The notes under the pieces were generated by a model. The model did no database searches. It saw nothing but the letters and a program-made list of their open reading frames with translations, and had not been told where the DNA came from. From Mesocricetibacter intestinalis (lineage in GTDB: Bacteria > Pseudomonadota > Gammaproteobacteria > Enterobacterales > Pasteurellaceae), in the NCBI RefSeq assembly GCF_004363295.1, contig NZ_SNYQ01000003.1, positions 1-64,000 on the forward strand: 64,000 bases of DNA, in the 5' to 3' direction. A program made the position numbers and the translations under genes. Positions 40,513-52,229 of this stretch are shown here, piece after piece; positions within the stretch are counted from its first letter, which is position 1; each line of letters starts with the position of its first letter.

Positions 40513-41442
40513 TTATAAATATTCCTTGTGATGGCTAAAGTCTTTACGTAATCCGTGCCACATAGCACGCCAGGTAAATTTTAATTTCGCCAAATCAGGC
40601 TGTGTAAAAGAGAAGAACCAGGTCGTTTTCAGCCAGAAGGCTAAACTATAATGTATCCCATAATGCTCGCTAAACAGCGCTATGGAATTACGACAAAAAC
40701 AATATAACTTTAAATTGGAATTTGCATTATTAAAGCGTAACTTATTAAAAAACATCGGGGTGGAAGACGAACTATCCGCCGGATGATAAAAAATGGCACT
40801 GACTACAGTCAATATATTCGCTTGATGTTTTTTGGCTCGAATTGTATATTCCCGTTCATCTCCCCAGATAAAATATTCTCTATGCGGCAATCCCATTTTC
40901 TGAACTAATTTTGATGATATCAATGTTCCGTTAAAAGGTAACACGATATCTTTAATGATATTTTCCTCCCTATAAGACTGAGGAATTTTAGAGTAAAAAT
41001 CAATAACATCAATACTCGCGGGTAAACGTAAAGAGAAGCTTAATTTATTTTTTGTCTGAGAGTCCAGAACAATCGGCCCAATATAACAATCATCAGAGCA
41101 ATAAGGAATAAGCTGAGCTAAACTATCATTTGAAGGATAGCCATCATCATCCATTAACCAAATATAATCAAATCCCCGTTGATAAGCAAACTCAATTCCC
41201 GCATAGAAACCGCCCGCCCCTCCTTGGTTATTCGCTAAACTTATAAGAGAAAATTTCTCACTAACACCGCTAACCCAGCCATGTTCAGATAAAAAATCAA
41301 CAGTGCCATCCTGACTGGCATTATCGACAACAATAATATGCTCTAACGGATAACTTTGTGCTTTCAGTGCGTTAAGACAATTTAGCAATAAATTTTTACG
41401 ATTATAAGTAACGACAACCGCACATACTGTTTTTTTACCCAT
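40513..41442 (-). CDS. Family 2 glycosyltransferase (possible galactofuranosyltransferase)
   Basis: A GT-A enzyme of the GT2 family. VVTYNRKNLL opens the protein, VVDNASQDGT gives the nucleotide-binding region near residue 38, and LMDDDGYPS holds the DxD metal site near residue 97. The C-terminal part is typical of rhamnosyl- or galactofuranosyl-type enzymes (FWGDEREY-like FIWGDEREYTIR). The start TTG at 41454 is replaced by ATG 41442, which follows GAGAG (309 residues). The neighbour glf makes UDP-galactofuranose, so transfer of Galf is a reasonable inference, not a demonstration. Confidence 0.78.
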   Translation of the reverse strand: MGKKTVCAVVVTYNRKNLLLNCLNALKAQSYPLEHIIVVDNASQDGTVDFLSEHGWVSGVSEKFSLISLANNQGGAGGFYAGIEFAYQRGFDYIWLMDDDGYPSNDSLAQLIPYCSDDCYIGPIVLDSQTKNKLSFSLRLPASIDVIDFYSKIPQSYREENIIKDIVLPFNGTLISSKLVQKMGLPHREYFIWGDEREYTIRAKKHQANILTVVSAIFYHPADSSSSTPMFFNKLRFNNANSNLKLYCFCRNSIALFSEHYGIHYSLAFWLKTTWFFSFTQPDLAKLKFTWRAMWHGLRKDFSHHKEYL

Positions 41443-41477
41443 AAGTTCTCTCAAAATATTGATATAATATCAACTAT

Positions 41478-41537
41478 ATAAAAAGTGCGGCGACTATTAA
41501 ATTTCTCTAAAAATCTAATAAAATCCAACCGCACTTC
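41478..41537 (-). terminator. Large inverted repeat between glf and the GT2 gene
   Basis: AAGTGCGG (41483-41490) and CCGCACTT (41529-41536) pair at the base; inside, a nine-base AT-rich pair (ATTAGATTT with AAATTTAAT, one mismatch) extends the hairpin. A short T-run follows on the minus strand. The right arm is a full uptake signal. It would reduce, not abolish, expression of the two distal genes. Confidence 0.5.
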
Positions 41538-41594
41538 TACCAGTTATTAACATGAAAATAAGCAATCTATTATCAAATAGAACTTATCTATATT

Positions 41595-44294
<2,700 letters not shown>

Positions 44295-44317
<23 letters not shown>

Positions 44318-44678
44318 CCATTTTTGTTAATTTACGAATTTCTTCATAGCTTAACTTCACAAACTCATCCGGACGTAATGCTCTATCATCCACATAGAAA
44401 CCATCATGCCCACACCAGGGTTTCCCTACATAAATTTCATCATAAGGAACATTATGGCGGTCTAACCATTCTATAATAACTGGTAAAGTATGAATATTTA
44501 TTTTACCTACATTACCTTTATAGGTTCTCATATTACGACTGGAACTAATTACAATTTCAAAACCTCTGGCTTTATATTCTCTTAATTTTTCTACTACAGC
44601 TTCAATTGGTTTTGCATTCTTATAATCACCGTTCTCTGTTAACGTAATCGTATTATCAAGATCCATAATTAATCGCAT
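44295..44678 (-). CDS. Small HAD-family phosphatase, capsule-locus type
   Basis: A 127-residue HAD-like protein with motif I LIMDLDNTIT (DxD), motif II serine-rich VISSSRNM near residue 44 and the C-terminal VDDRAL motif near residue 95 for Mg binding. It is short and lacks a large cap domain, as in the KdsC and HisB-phosphatase group. Such genes occur in capsule clusters, usually beside a nucleotidyltransferase. Probable role: dephosphorylating an intermediate of an activated building block. It lies 14 bases from the nucleotidyltransferase gene and overlaps the fusion gene. Confidence 0.75.
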
Positions 44679-44692
44679 TATATTAATACTCC

Positions 44693-45403
44693 TTACTTAT
44701 TTAATAAATCAAGATATTCATTAGGTGTACCACAGAACAAAATCTGCTCATTCTCAATTAAATCATAGAAAACAATTGCTCCCTGAGTAATAATCTCATT
44801 ATATAGCGGAGCTATATAATATTCATTTTTTGCCGTATTGCCTTTCTCTTTTGCTGCAAGAAATAGTTTCTCAAATGTAGATTTTTTCTTAAAATAATAT
44901 AAGCCATCACTACATAGATCAGAAATACGCTCTTTCTCCGTTGTTTGAATAACCCGTTTAGAATTTCCCGCTGGTTTTGCAAAAGACCAATGATCTCCTT
45001 TTCCTTTAAACACTTCTAAATAACCATCACAATCTTTTACCCATTCAGGTTTAGTAAAACGAATAATTCTAGAGTCAATATTGAAAATATAAATCTCTTC
45101 ATCTTGGATTAAATGAGAAATACCTTGATAAACCGTATCCGCTTGTCCTAATGTTTCTGCCGGTAAACATACTAATTCATAATCTAAAATTCCAAGTTTT
45201 TTTATCTCCTGTTCTAAGAAGTTCTTTGTTTCATACACATCACGATAAATAAATATAAATTTATCCGTTTTAAAATAATTCTCGAAAGATTTCACAGACC
45301 AGGAGAAAACACTTTCACCATTTAAGTCTAGTTGATATTTTGGCTTTGAATATCCAGCTTTAAAGAATCGAGAACTCAATCCAGCCATTGGAATTATAAA
45401 CAT
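44693..45403 (-). CDS. Sugar-phosphate nucleotidyltransferase-like protein
   Basis: A 236-residue GT-A fold NTP transferase. The start IPMAGLSSRFFKAGYSKPKYQLD keeps the family signature (AGxxxRF and the PK lysine), and FNIDSRI near residue 100 takes the place of the usual metal aspartate motif. It should link a sugar-phosphate or other phosphorylated compound to a nucleotide. Donor and acceptor cannot be told. It may act in one pathway with the HAD and fusion proteins downstream. Confidence 0.72.
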   Translation of the reverse strand: MFIIPMAGLSSRFFKAGYSKPKYQLDLNGESVFSWSVKSFENYFKTDKFIFIYRDVYETKNFLEQEIKKLGILDYELVCLPAETLGQADTVYQGISHLIQDEEIYIFNIDSRIIRFTKPEWVKDCDGYLEVFKGKGDHWSFAKPAGNSKRVIQTTEKERISDLCSDGLYYFKKKSTFEKLFLAAKEKGNTAKNEYYIAPLYNEIITQGAIVFYDLIENEQILFCGTPNEYLDLLNK

Positions 45404-45413
45404 AGAAATCCTA

Positions 45414-46655
45414 TTATTTTTTTAAAATGTTTAAGTTAGTTGCAAGCTGATAAGCCCACAAGCATGAGTGTTTTCCTATATAGTAAAAACTACGTAGCCA
45501 ATAGAAAAATGGTTTAAATGGTCTAAATATATTCTTAAGATCACGATATATATATCTGGCAAAAGCACTATTAAATACTAATAAATTCCATATTTTAGTA
45601 CGTAAATTATTATTAACCCCCCAAATGTGCCCTTGAGATGCAGCTAGGATAGATGGTTTCACTATATCTAAAAATTCTTTCTGATATTTATAATTTGATA
45701 AGTTAGTAAAATCACACCTTATAATTGAAAAATTATACTTTTTCAAACTCTCTGCTAATTCTCTTGTATTATTTTCTGTTAATAAACACATTACCATTTC
45801 GAGAATCCCAAATTCACCTTGCCATAATCGATAATATAATTCCTCATATTTGTCATATAATTTAGGATTATTACCAAAAGAAGAATTCAATATTTCTCCA
45901 GTTTTAAAAATAGAATAATTATACTTTTTATTGTTTTTATAAATATAAGTTTGATATAAACAAATTTCAAAACATCCTTGCTCTCTATTTTCACTAGGTG
46001 CATTTTGATATATATAATCTACGACTGATAATGGATCCCCTAAATCATTGAACATATCATTTAGAATATTTTTATCATAGAACCAAACGAAATTTTCCAA
46101 TGGCCATATATTATCATACTTTTTAACCATTTCAGTTTTTTCTAGTTTATTATCAAAAGCCTCCTTGCTAAGAACCAAAGATATATTCTCCATTACTTTT
46201 TGCTTAAACCACCCTGTTTTTGGTAAATAATCAAGCTCACAAATAGTTATAAATGGATTATTGAAAAATAAGTCAAATAAATTACTTATTCGGACCTTCC
46301 TAATAAACATTGACTCGGAATCTAGCACTAGCATCTGATCATACTCAATGTAAAGCATAGTATAAAATTTCTTTAATGTTTGATACGAAAATTTTCCGTA
46401 TTTAAATAATAGTTTTTTATCTGAATACTTCAAATTAAATCTTTCTAATAATCTTTCAAAAACAATAACTTCTATTTTTAATTTACTTTTGTATTGTTCT
46501 AGAATGACAGAAATTTTATCAAAATCAGATTCTGATACTGTGAAAAAAAATGTAACATTTTCAGGATCAACAAGGTATTCAATTGCGCTATCTAAAAATT
46601 TTTTTACAAATTTGAAATGTGGTTGAAATGTTGGGGTTATTATTGCTCTTCTCAT
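45414..46655 (-). CDS. Uncharacterised glycosyltransferase-like protein
   Basis: Not recognised with confidence. The 413-residue protein begins AIITPTFQPHFKFVKKFLDS and has a possible DxD-like motif, MLVLDSESMF, near residue 115, followed by VRISNLFDLFFN, which fits the layout of GT-A enzymes (DUF6492-like). Base composition is distinctly AT-rich, with many Lys, Ile, Asn and Phe codons, unlike the housekeeping genes nearby. It belongs to the polysaccharide operon; function as a glycosyltransferase is inference. Confidence 0.5.
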   Translation of the reverse strand: MRRAIITPTFQPHFKFVKKFLDSAIEYLVDPENVTFFFTVSESDFDKISVILEQYKSKLKIEVIVFERLLERFNLKYSDKKLLFKYGKFSYQTLKKFYTMLYIEYDQMLVLDSESMFIRKVRISNLFDLFFNNPFITICELDYLPKTGWFKQKVMENISLVLSKEAFDNKLEKTEMVKKYDNIWPLENFVWFYDKNILNDMFNDLGDPLSVVDYIYQNAPSENREQGCFEICLYQTYIYKNNKKYNYSIFKTGEILNSSFGNNPKLYDKYEELYYRLWQGEFGILEMVMCLLTENNTRELAESLKKYNFSIIRCDFTNLSNYKYQKEFLDIVKPSILAASQGHIWGVNNNLRTKIWNLLVFNSAFARYIYRDLKNIFRPFKPFFYWLRSFYYIGKHSCLWAYQLATNLNILKK

Positions 46656-46731
46656 AAATTATAGTACTCTTAAATATTTAATATTGTTAAGGAATCCTTA
46701 GACATCTTATAAAATTAAAAATCTAGTATAA

Positions 46732-47679
46732 TTACACTCTCAGTCTTCTTATAAACTCCCTTATCAGGTTTGATAACTCTCGTTCTACTCTCTTTACACT
46801 AAATAAGCATCTAACTTCATAAATTTTCCAAGTCAGAGAATTACCATCATTCAAATAACAAGTATTAGATAACGCTGGTCTATCAAAAATAATATCATTA
46901 ATAATATCTACACTTATCCTATAGTTTGAATATTTTTTTAAAAATTTCTCTAAGACTCTTTTGAAAAATTTAGTTATAATTAGATTCGAATTAAATAAAA
47001 TCTTATACTTTTGTATATAGTAGAAAAATATTCGATCAAACTGATGAATTTCTGAATATACATAAGGAAATCCATCTGCTTTTATACCTTTTTTATAAGC
47101 AAAAGAAGAAAATATAACTTCTTCTTGAGGATAAAAAATTTCTGCACCTAAATTCAATCTTTGATAATCTATCTCATCAATAAGAGATTTTAATAACTCC
47201 ATACTATACATGGAACCTTCTATTTGTGAAGCATATATACTTCCCTGAAAATACTTCCATATATTTTCATCTTTAACAGATCTTCTTGCCACCCACCATA
47301 ATGAATCAGCAGTACATTTTCGCGTTTGAAAAAGATATTTTTTATCTTTAATATATTCAACAATACCTTTTTTTACAAACATATCATTTGATGAGTGAAA
47401 AATAATTTTTTCCGCATCTCCTAATGTAATTATATATCGAATATTTTCTAAGTGAGCTTGAATAATACTTCCCCACTTAGTTTGAAATTGAATAGGGTTA
47501 ACCTTAGCATTATCTACCCCTTGTGAATTTAAATAAAACTCTAATTCCGATATTGAAAATTCAGCACATTTAGATAGATGTAAAATAACTCTAGCTTCAG
47601 GAAAATACTTTTTAAAGTTATGCATCTGGTCAGCAATAACTTCAGGCTTTTCATGAACAGGTATAGATATATAAATCAT
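46732..47679 (-). CDS. Uncharacterised glycosyltransferase-like protein
   Basis: Not recognised with confidence. The 315-residue protein starts MIYISIPVHEKPEV and contains FHSSNDMFVKKG, which could be the acceptor or DxD-like region, and the PQEEVIFSS segment near residue 190. The TTG at 47685 is replaced by ATG 47679; no good ribosome site is seen for either. The gene is very AT-rich. A glycosyltransferase role is suggested by position between Wzt and other polysaccharide genes. Confidence 0.45.
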   Translation of the reverse strand: MIYISIPVHEKPEVIADQMHNFKKYFPEARVILHLSKCAEFSISELEFYLNSQGVDNAKVNPIQFQTKWGSIIQAHLENIRYIITLGDAEKIIFHSSNDMFVKKGIVEYIKDKKYLFQTRKCTADSLWWVARRSVKDENIWKYFQGSIYASQIEGSMYSMELLKSLIDEIDYQRLNLGAEIFYPQEEVIFSSFAYKKGIKADGFPYVYSEIHQFDRIFFYYIQKYKILFNSNLIITKFFKRVLEKFLKKYSNYRISVDIINDIIFDRPALSNTCYLNDGNSLTWKIYEVRCLFSVKRVERELSNLIREFIRRLRV

Positions 47680-47688
47680 AAACAAATA

Positions 47689-48420
47689 TTAATCATATAA
47701 TGGAATTATATCTTCTGCCTTACCGCAAGCTCTGACATTTCCCTTATCAATCCAAACTATATTTTTACAAAGCTCTTTTACTTGCTCGATAGAGTGAGAA
47801 ACAAATAGTAATGTAGTTCCCCCTTCTAGCATTTTTTCCATCCTTTTTTTACATTTTTCCTGAAATGCCGCATCGCCAACAGCAAGCACTTCATCAACAA
47901 TTAAAATATCCGGTTTTACAATTGTTGCAATCGCAAATCCCAGACGTGCCGCCATGCCCGATGAGAAATTTTTTAATGGAACGTCAATAAACTCCTCTAA
48001 TTCAGCAAATTCAATAATTTCATTAAAATGCTGCTGCATAAAAGCTTTTTTATGCCCTAATACAGCGCCATTGAGATAAATATTTTCTCTAGCGGTCAAT
48101 TCCGGATCGAAGCCGGCCCCCAATTCAATTAAAGGAGCAATTGATCCTTTTACCTCTACTCTTCCTTTATAAGGCTTTAAAATACCGCAAATTAATTTAA
48201 GTAATGTGGATTTTCCGGAACCATTGGTTCCAATTAAACCCCAGGATTCGCCTTTACGAATTTCTAGATTTACGTCTTTTAATGCTAAAAATTCTTGGAA
48301 CATTAATTCGCCTTTTAGCATTTTTATAACGTATTCTTTCAAACCGTTATAGCTTTCCGTCGCCTTGTTAAAACGTACGGTAGCGTCAGTTACTTTTATT
48401 ACAATATTGCTATCCATCAT
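47689..48420 (-). CDS. wzt: ABC-transporter ATPase of polysaccharide export (Wzt/KpsT type)
   Basis: The ATPase half of the O-polysaccharide exporter. Walker A GTNGSGKST near residue 68, family signature NFSSGMAARLGFA near 149 and Walker B ILIVDEVLAVGD near 176. At 243 residues it ends soon after the nucleotide-binding domain and lacks the carbohydrate-binding C-terminal domain of the long Wzt in E. coli O9a, so it is of the galactan-I/KpsT type in which no chain-end cap is recognised. Overlaps wzm by four bases. Confidence 0.9.
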   Translation of the reverse strand: MMDSNIVIKVTDATVRFNKATESYNGLKEYVIKMLKGELMFQEFLALKDVNLEIRKGESWGLIGTNGSGKSTLLKLICGILKPYKGRVEVKGSIAPLIELGAGFDPELTARENIYLNGAVLGHKKAFMQQHFNEIIEFAELEEFIDVPLKNFSSGMAARLGFAIATIVKPDILIVDEVLAVGDAAFQEKCKKRMEKMLEGGTTLLFVSHSIEQVKELCKNIVWIDKGNVRACGKAEDIIPLYD

Positions 48421-49196
48421 ATGTATAAAATAAATTCATCCTGTTTTTTATTAAAGTACCAAGCACCAAGGGCGAGAATAACTATAGCAAGTAGCGTTCC
48501 CATAAAAATTGAATTAATATCAGGAAATTTTGCATACTGAACCATATCTCTAAATTGTTCTATATACCAGTACATGGGATTGGCGCTTTTATAAAGTTGT
48601 TGATATTCTTCAGGAATAATAGAAACCGGATAAAATAATGGTGTTAAATACATCCACATGGAAACAAACACCCCCCACAGATATTGAATATCACGAAAGA
48701 AAACCGTAGCGGCGGCCAAGAATAATCCTATTCCCATACTGAAAATAAAAACCTGTAACAGCACAAAGGGAAAAAACAGTAAATTCCATGAAAACTCCGC
48801 ACCAGTAAAAATCATTACCAATACCAAAGCGCCTAATGAGAATAATAAGTTAACTAAAGAACTTCCGACTTTAGATAAAGTAAAAATATATTTAGGAACA
48901 TAGGTTTTTTTAAGTAATGCACTATTACCTATAATGGAACCTACAGACATATTGGTAGCTTCAACCATAAAGTTAAAGATAACCTGACCTGAAATTAGAT
49001 AGAGGGGAAAATTCGGAATATCAAAGCGGAATAAATTAGAAAAGACAACGACTAATACAGCCATTAACATTAGAGGGTTCAGAATACTCCATAAATAACC
49101 TAGATAGCTACGTCGATATTTTAATTTAATATCACGAATAATTAATTGCTTAAGTAACTCATCAAAGGCTAAAAAACGTTTTAGTTTTCCTAACAT
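48417..49196 (-). CDS. wzm: ABC-transporter permease of polysaccharide export (Wzm/KpsM type)
   Basis: The membrane half of the exporter, 259 residues, with about six hydrophobic helices and the ABC-2 signature LKYRRSYLGYLWSILNPL near residue 25. Together with Wzt it should move the finished lipid-linked polysaccharide to the periplasm. About 110 bases lie between it and rffG. I see no wzx, wzy or wzz in the locus, so synthesis is by the ABC-dependent route. Confidence 0.92.
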   Translation of the reverse strand: MLGKLKRFLAFDELLKQLIIRDIKLKYRRSYLGYLWSILNPLMLMAVLVVVFSNLFRFDIPNFPLYLISGQVIFNFMVEATNMSVGSIIGNSALLKKTYVPKYIFTLSKVGSSLVNLLFSLGALVLVMIFTGAEFSWNLLFFPFVLLQVFIFSMGIGLFLAAATVFFRDIQYLWGVFVSMWMYLTPLFYPVSIIPEEYQQLYKSANPMYWYIEQFRDMVQYAKFPDINSIFMGTLLAIVILALGAWYFNKKQDEFILYI

Positions 49197-49305
49197 TTTA
49201 AAATCTCTAAATTTTATTAAATTGGTTTAGTATTTTTCATTCCGTTCATCCTTGTCACATATTACTTAAAATTTCAATAAAATATTATCCGATAAATACT
49301 TTATT

Positions 49306-50310
49306 TCACTTATTGTTAAGATACCAGCTAACCGTGGCAAGTATGCCGGACTCAAAAGTTATTTCGGGCATCCACCCGAGCTCATGGCATATTTTACTCG
49401 CATCTATAGCATAGCGTCTATCGTGTCCCGGTCGATCTGTTATAAAAGTAATCAAATCCGTATATTTATCTATTCCCCTGGGCTTATTTGGCAATAGTAC
49501 TTCCATAACACGGCAAATTTCTTTTACTACATCAAGATTGTTTTTTTCATTATGGGCGCCGATATTATAGCTTTCACCAATTCTTCCTTCAATAAGCACT
49601 TTATATAAGGCTTTCGCATGATCTTCAACATAAAGCCAATCTCGGCATTGCATTCCATCCCCATAAACCGGAATTTTTTTTCCGATTGCCGCATTTAAAA
49701 TAATCACCGGAATAAATTTTTCTGAATGCTGAAAGGGGCCGTAAGTATTAGTACTATTCGTTATTATAATAGGCAACCCATAAGTCCTATGCCAAGCGCG
49801 CACGAGATGATCGGAAGAAGCTTTAGAAGCTGAATACGGGCTACTTGGCATATATGGTGTTTTTTCACAGCAAAGTTCTTTACCCTCTCCAAAATCACCA
49901 TATACTTCATCGGTCGAAACGTGATGGAAACGGAATCTTTCTTTCTTTTTTCCACCGAGCCCGTTCCAGTATTTACGCACAACCTCAAGTAAATTGTAAG
50001 TGCCGACAATATTGGTATAAATAAACTCCGCCGCATTATCTATCGACCGATCCACATGACTTTCTGCCGCCAAATGCATCACTGCATCGGGACAATATTG
50101 TGCAAATACCCTATTGAGTGCCTGTTGATCACAAATATCAATCTGTTCAAATTTATAACGCGGATGCTGTGAAACCGATTGCAATGCATCTAAATTTCCG
50201 GCATAGGTTAATTTGTCAATATTAATGACCTGAGCCTGAGTATGATTGATTATATAGCGAATGACGGCAGAACCGATAAAACCCGCACCACCGGTAATTA
50301 ACACCTTCAT
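49306..50310 (-). CDS. rffG: dTDP-glucose 4,6-dehydratase
   Basis: Makes dTDP-4-keto-6-deoxyglucose. The Rossmann motif GGAGFIGS is at the N-terminus, DSSRVD-like [10 protein letters not shown] near residue 83, and the catalytic Tyr-Lys pair in [10 protein letters not shown] near residue 157. Length, 334, is typical. The next enzymes of rhamnose or related pathways (RmlA, C, D) are not in the window, so the product must be finished elsewhere or is used by another route. In H. influenzae the gene also sits beside wbaP. Confidence 0.93.
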   Translation of the reverse strand: MKVLITGGAGFIGSAVIRYIINHTQAQVINIDKLTYAGNLDALQSVSQHPRYKFEQIDICDQQALNRVFAQYCPDAVMHLAAESHVDRSIDNAAEFIYTNIVGTYNLLEVVRKYWNGLGGKKKERFRFHHVSTDEVYGDFGEGKELCCEKTPYMPSSPYSASKASSDHLVRAWHRTYGLPIIITNSTNTYGPFQHSEKFIPVIILNAAIGKKIPVYGDGMQCRDWLYVEDHAKALYKVLIEGRIGESYNIGAHNEKNNLDVVKEICRVMEVLLPNKPRGIDKYTDLITFITDRPGHDRRYAIDASKICHELGWMPEITFESGILATVSWYLNNK

Positions 50311-50313
50311 TTT

Positions 50314-51753
50314 CTAATAAGCACCGTAACGTTTTAATACCACATTCACCGTCTTACATAGAATCACGATATCTGTCCAGAGCGACCAGTTTTTAACATA
50401 CCAGGCATCAAAATATACCCTGCTTTCATAATCTACATTATTACGTCCGCTCACTTGCCATAATCCTGTCATTCCCGGCCGCGTCATCAAATAATATTCT
50501 ACATCACCACAATAACGTTCTAATTCCTCTTCAACGATAGGCCTCGGTCCGACTAAACTCATATCTCCCTTAATTACGTTAAATAATTGCGGAAGCTCAT
50601 CTAGACTGGTTTTACGTAACAAATGCCCCAATCGGGTGATTCTGGGATCTTGCTTTAATTTAAAATCTTTTTCCCATTCTTCTTTAGCCTTAGGATCAGC
50701 CTCCAGCAATCTATGTAAAACCTCTTCCGCATTGAGTACCATTGAACGGAATTTGAAACACTTAAAAGGTTTTCCGTTTTTTCCAATTCTCTTATGTCCA
50801 TAAATAGCATGACCGCCATCTCTGCCAATCAATACATATAAGGTAAGCAATAAAGGAGAAAGCAATACTATAAGGCATATAGCGCCGCTAATATCAAAAA
50901 TTCGTTTTACCGCCCGGGAAGTACGTTTAGCAAGATTATTCTTTACCCTGAGTAAAATCAAATCATGGCTGAATAGAAAGGACATATCCGTCCCGTATAA
51001 GGGCAAGCCGCGTAAGCTGGGGATAATAGATACGAAGCGATAATTTCTTTTAGAAAAAAATCTTAACCACTTATCCCGTTCTTCTATTTCATCTTCTTCT
51101 AAGGCAATAATAAATTGAATATTACGCTTAGAAAGCAAATCTAACGCATATTTTCTATTTGAATTTAATATGGGAATATGCAAGCAAGAAACTTCAGAAT
51201 GCTTTTCTGAAGTGATAAAAAAACGGATATCCAAGCCCAAATAACGCTCTTCCGTAAGTGCCCGGTAAGCATCTAAAGCGTTTGGCCCGCCGCCGATAAT
51301 TATTGTGCTGCGCGAATATACTTTAATTTTCAGCAAAAACCACTTCAACAAAAAGCGCCCGCAGGGTACCAATATTAGTGCAATACTCCAAGCAGAAATC
51401 CATAAATAGCGGGAAAAATACAATTTTGCAAAAGCAATTATTGACAGTTCAACAATAGCGAGAATAGCCAGAGTACGGATGATTTCCTTCAATTCAAACC
51501 AGAAGGGTTTACGATAAGTGTAATGCCGCAGCCTCACCCAGAACCATAAGACGCCGACAAAAGCGATAAACGCATGAATAAAAAAACGTTGATCCAACTG
51601 GGTATAAGGCAAATATAATTCGAGGATGCTCTCTTCAGAACCCAATAACCACAGAGCGATGATAAAAGAAAAAAATATCCAAAATAAGTCATTAAACGCC
51701 AGTAAGGGTTTATAGGATAGATGTCTTATTATGCTGTTTTTTCTTATCATCAT
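50314..51753 (-). CDS. wbaP: Undecaprenyl-phosphate galactose phosphotransferase
   Basis: WbaP transfers galactose-1-phosphate to undecaprenyl phosphate and so begins the chain. The 479 residues have four N-terminal hydrophobic helices (within residues 15-145), a Rossmann-like middle region, a fifth membrane element near 285-310 and the C-terminal catalytic domain with KCFKFRSMV, RKTSLDELPQLFNV and GPRP. It is the first gene of the polysaccharide operon, and the 476-base gap upstream holds its promoter and leader. Confidence 0.9.
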   Translation of the reverse strand: MMIRKNSIIRHLSYKPLLAFNDLFWIFFSFIIALWLLGSEESILELYLPYTQLDQRFFIHAFIAFVGVLWFWVRLRHYTYRKPFWFELKEIIRTLAILAIVELSIIAFAKLYFSRYLWISAWSIALILVPCGRFLLKWFLLKIKVYSRSTIIIGGGPNALDAYRALTEERYLGLDIRFFITSEKHSEVSCLHIPILNSNRKYALDLLSKRNIQFIIALEEDEIEERDKWLRFFSKRNYRFVSIIPSLRGLPLYGTDMSFLFSHDLILLRVKNNLAKRTSRAVKRIFDISGAICLIVLLSPLLLTLYVLIGRDGGHAIYGHKRIGKNGKPFKCFKFRSMVLNAEEVLHRLLEADPKAKEEWEKDFKLKQDPRITRLGHLLRKTSLDELPQLFNVIKGDMSLVGPRPIVEEELERYCGDVEYYLMTRPGMTGLWQVSGRNNVDYESRVYFDAWYVKNWSLWTDIVILCKTVNVVLKRYGAY

Positions 51754-52229
51754 AATATAAATGCTTATTTCACGTTCTCAGTGCAAATTATCCACAAAAG
51801 GCGTATAAAAACAAAGCGAGCCTGAGAACCGACATCACTCGCTTAAAACTATCGGTCATTCTAATCAGAACCGACGCTAAATACAATTATATTTATCTCA
51901 TCCCAAAAACAACAAATATAAATAATAACTATTATCAAAATAATTCAAACATAATCAAATCACAAAAAACATACTTTATTATTAATAAGTTAGCATTTTC
52001 ACGCCGCTAATATTAAAAATATAACGCTAATCAAAATTAGAAAAATAATATATTTTTTATCAAAAAATTTTTAAACGCCTTATCTAGACTAGCGCCGAAG
52101 AAGAAAACGAGGGCATACTCCAAAATTATCCCCGCAAGAATACAGCCATCCGCCTCATATAAAGCGATAAAATAATAAGCCTGAATTGTAGATTCAGGCT
52201 TATTATTTTTATACATAGAATTCGCGGTA
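51754..52229. other. AT-rich gap upstream of wbaP
   Basis: This 476-base gap between thrC and wbaP (both minus) is strongly AT-rich. Its left end is the thr terminator at 52160-52208. The right part (51754-52060) has small inverted repeats (GTTCTCAG with CTGAGAAC; AAGCGAG with CTCGCTT) and a repeated GAACCGAC, suggesting a structured leader. No ops/JUMPstart element (GGCGGTAG) was found. A TTGATT-16 bases-TATTAG arrangement on the minus strand near 52015-52045 is a weak promoter candidate. Confidence 0.5.
52160..52208 (-). terminator. Terminator of thrABC
   Basis: AATAATAAGCCTGAAT (52171-52186) and ATTCAGGCTTATTATT (52192-52207) form a 16-base-pair stem around a five-base loop. TTTTATCGC follows on the minus strand. 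It lies about 22 bases after the thrC stop codon. Confidence 0.88.

Noticed and set aside
51754-52229. ops/JUMPstart element for RfaH
   Set aside because: GGCGGTAG or its complement is not present in the gap.
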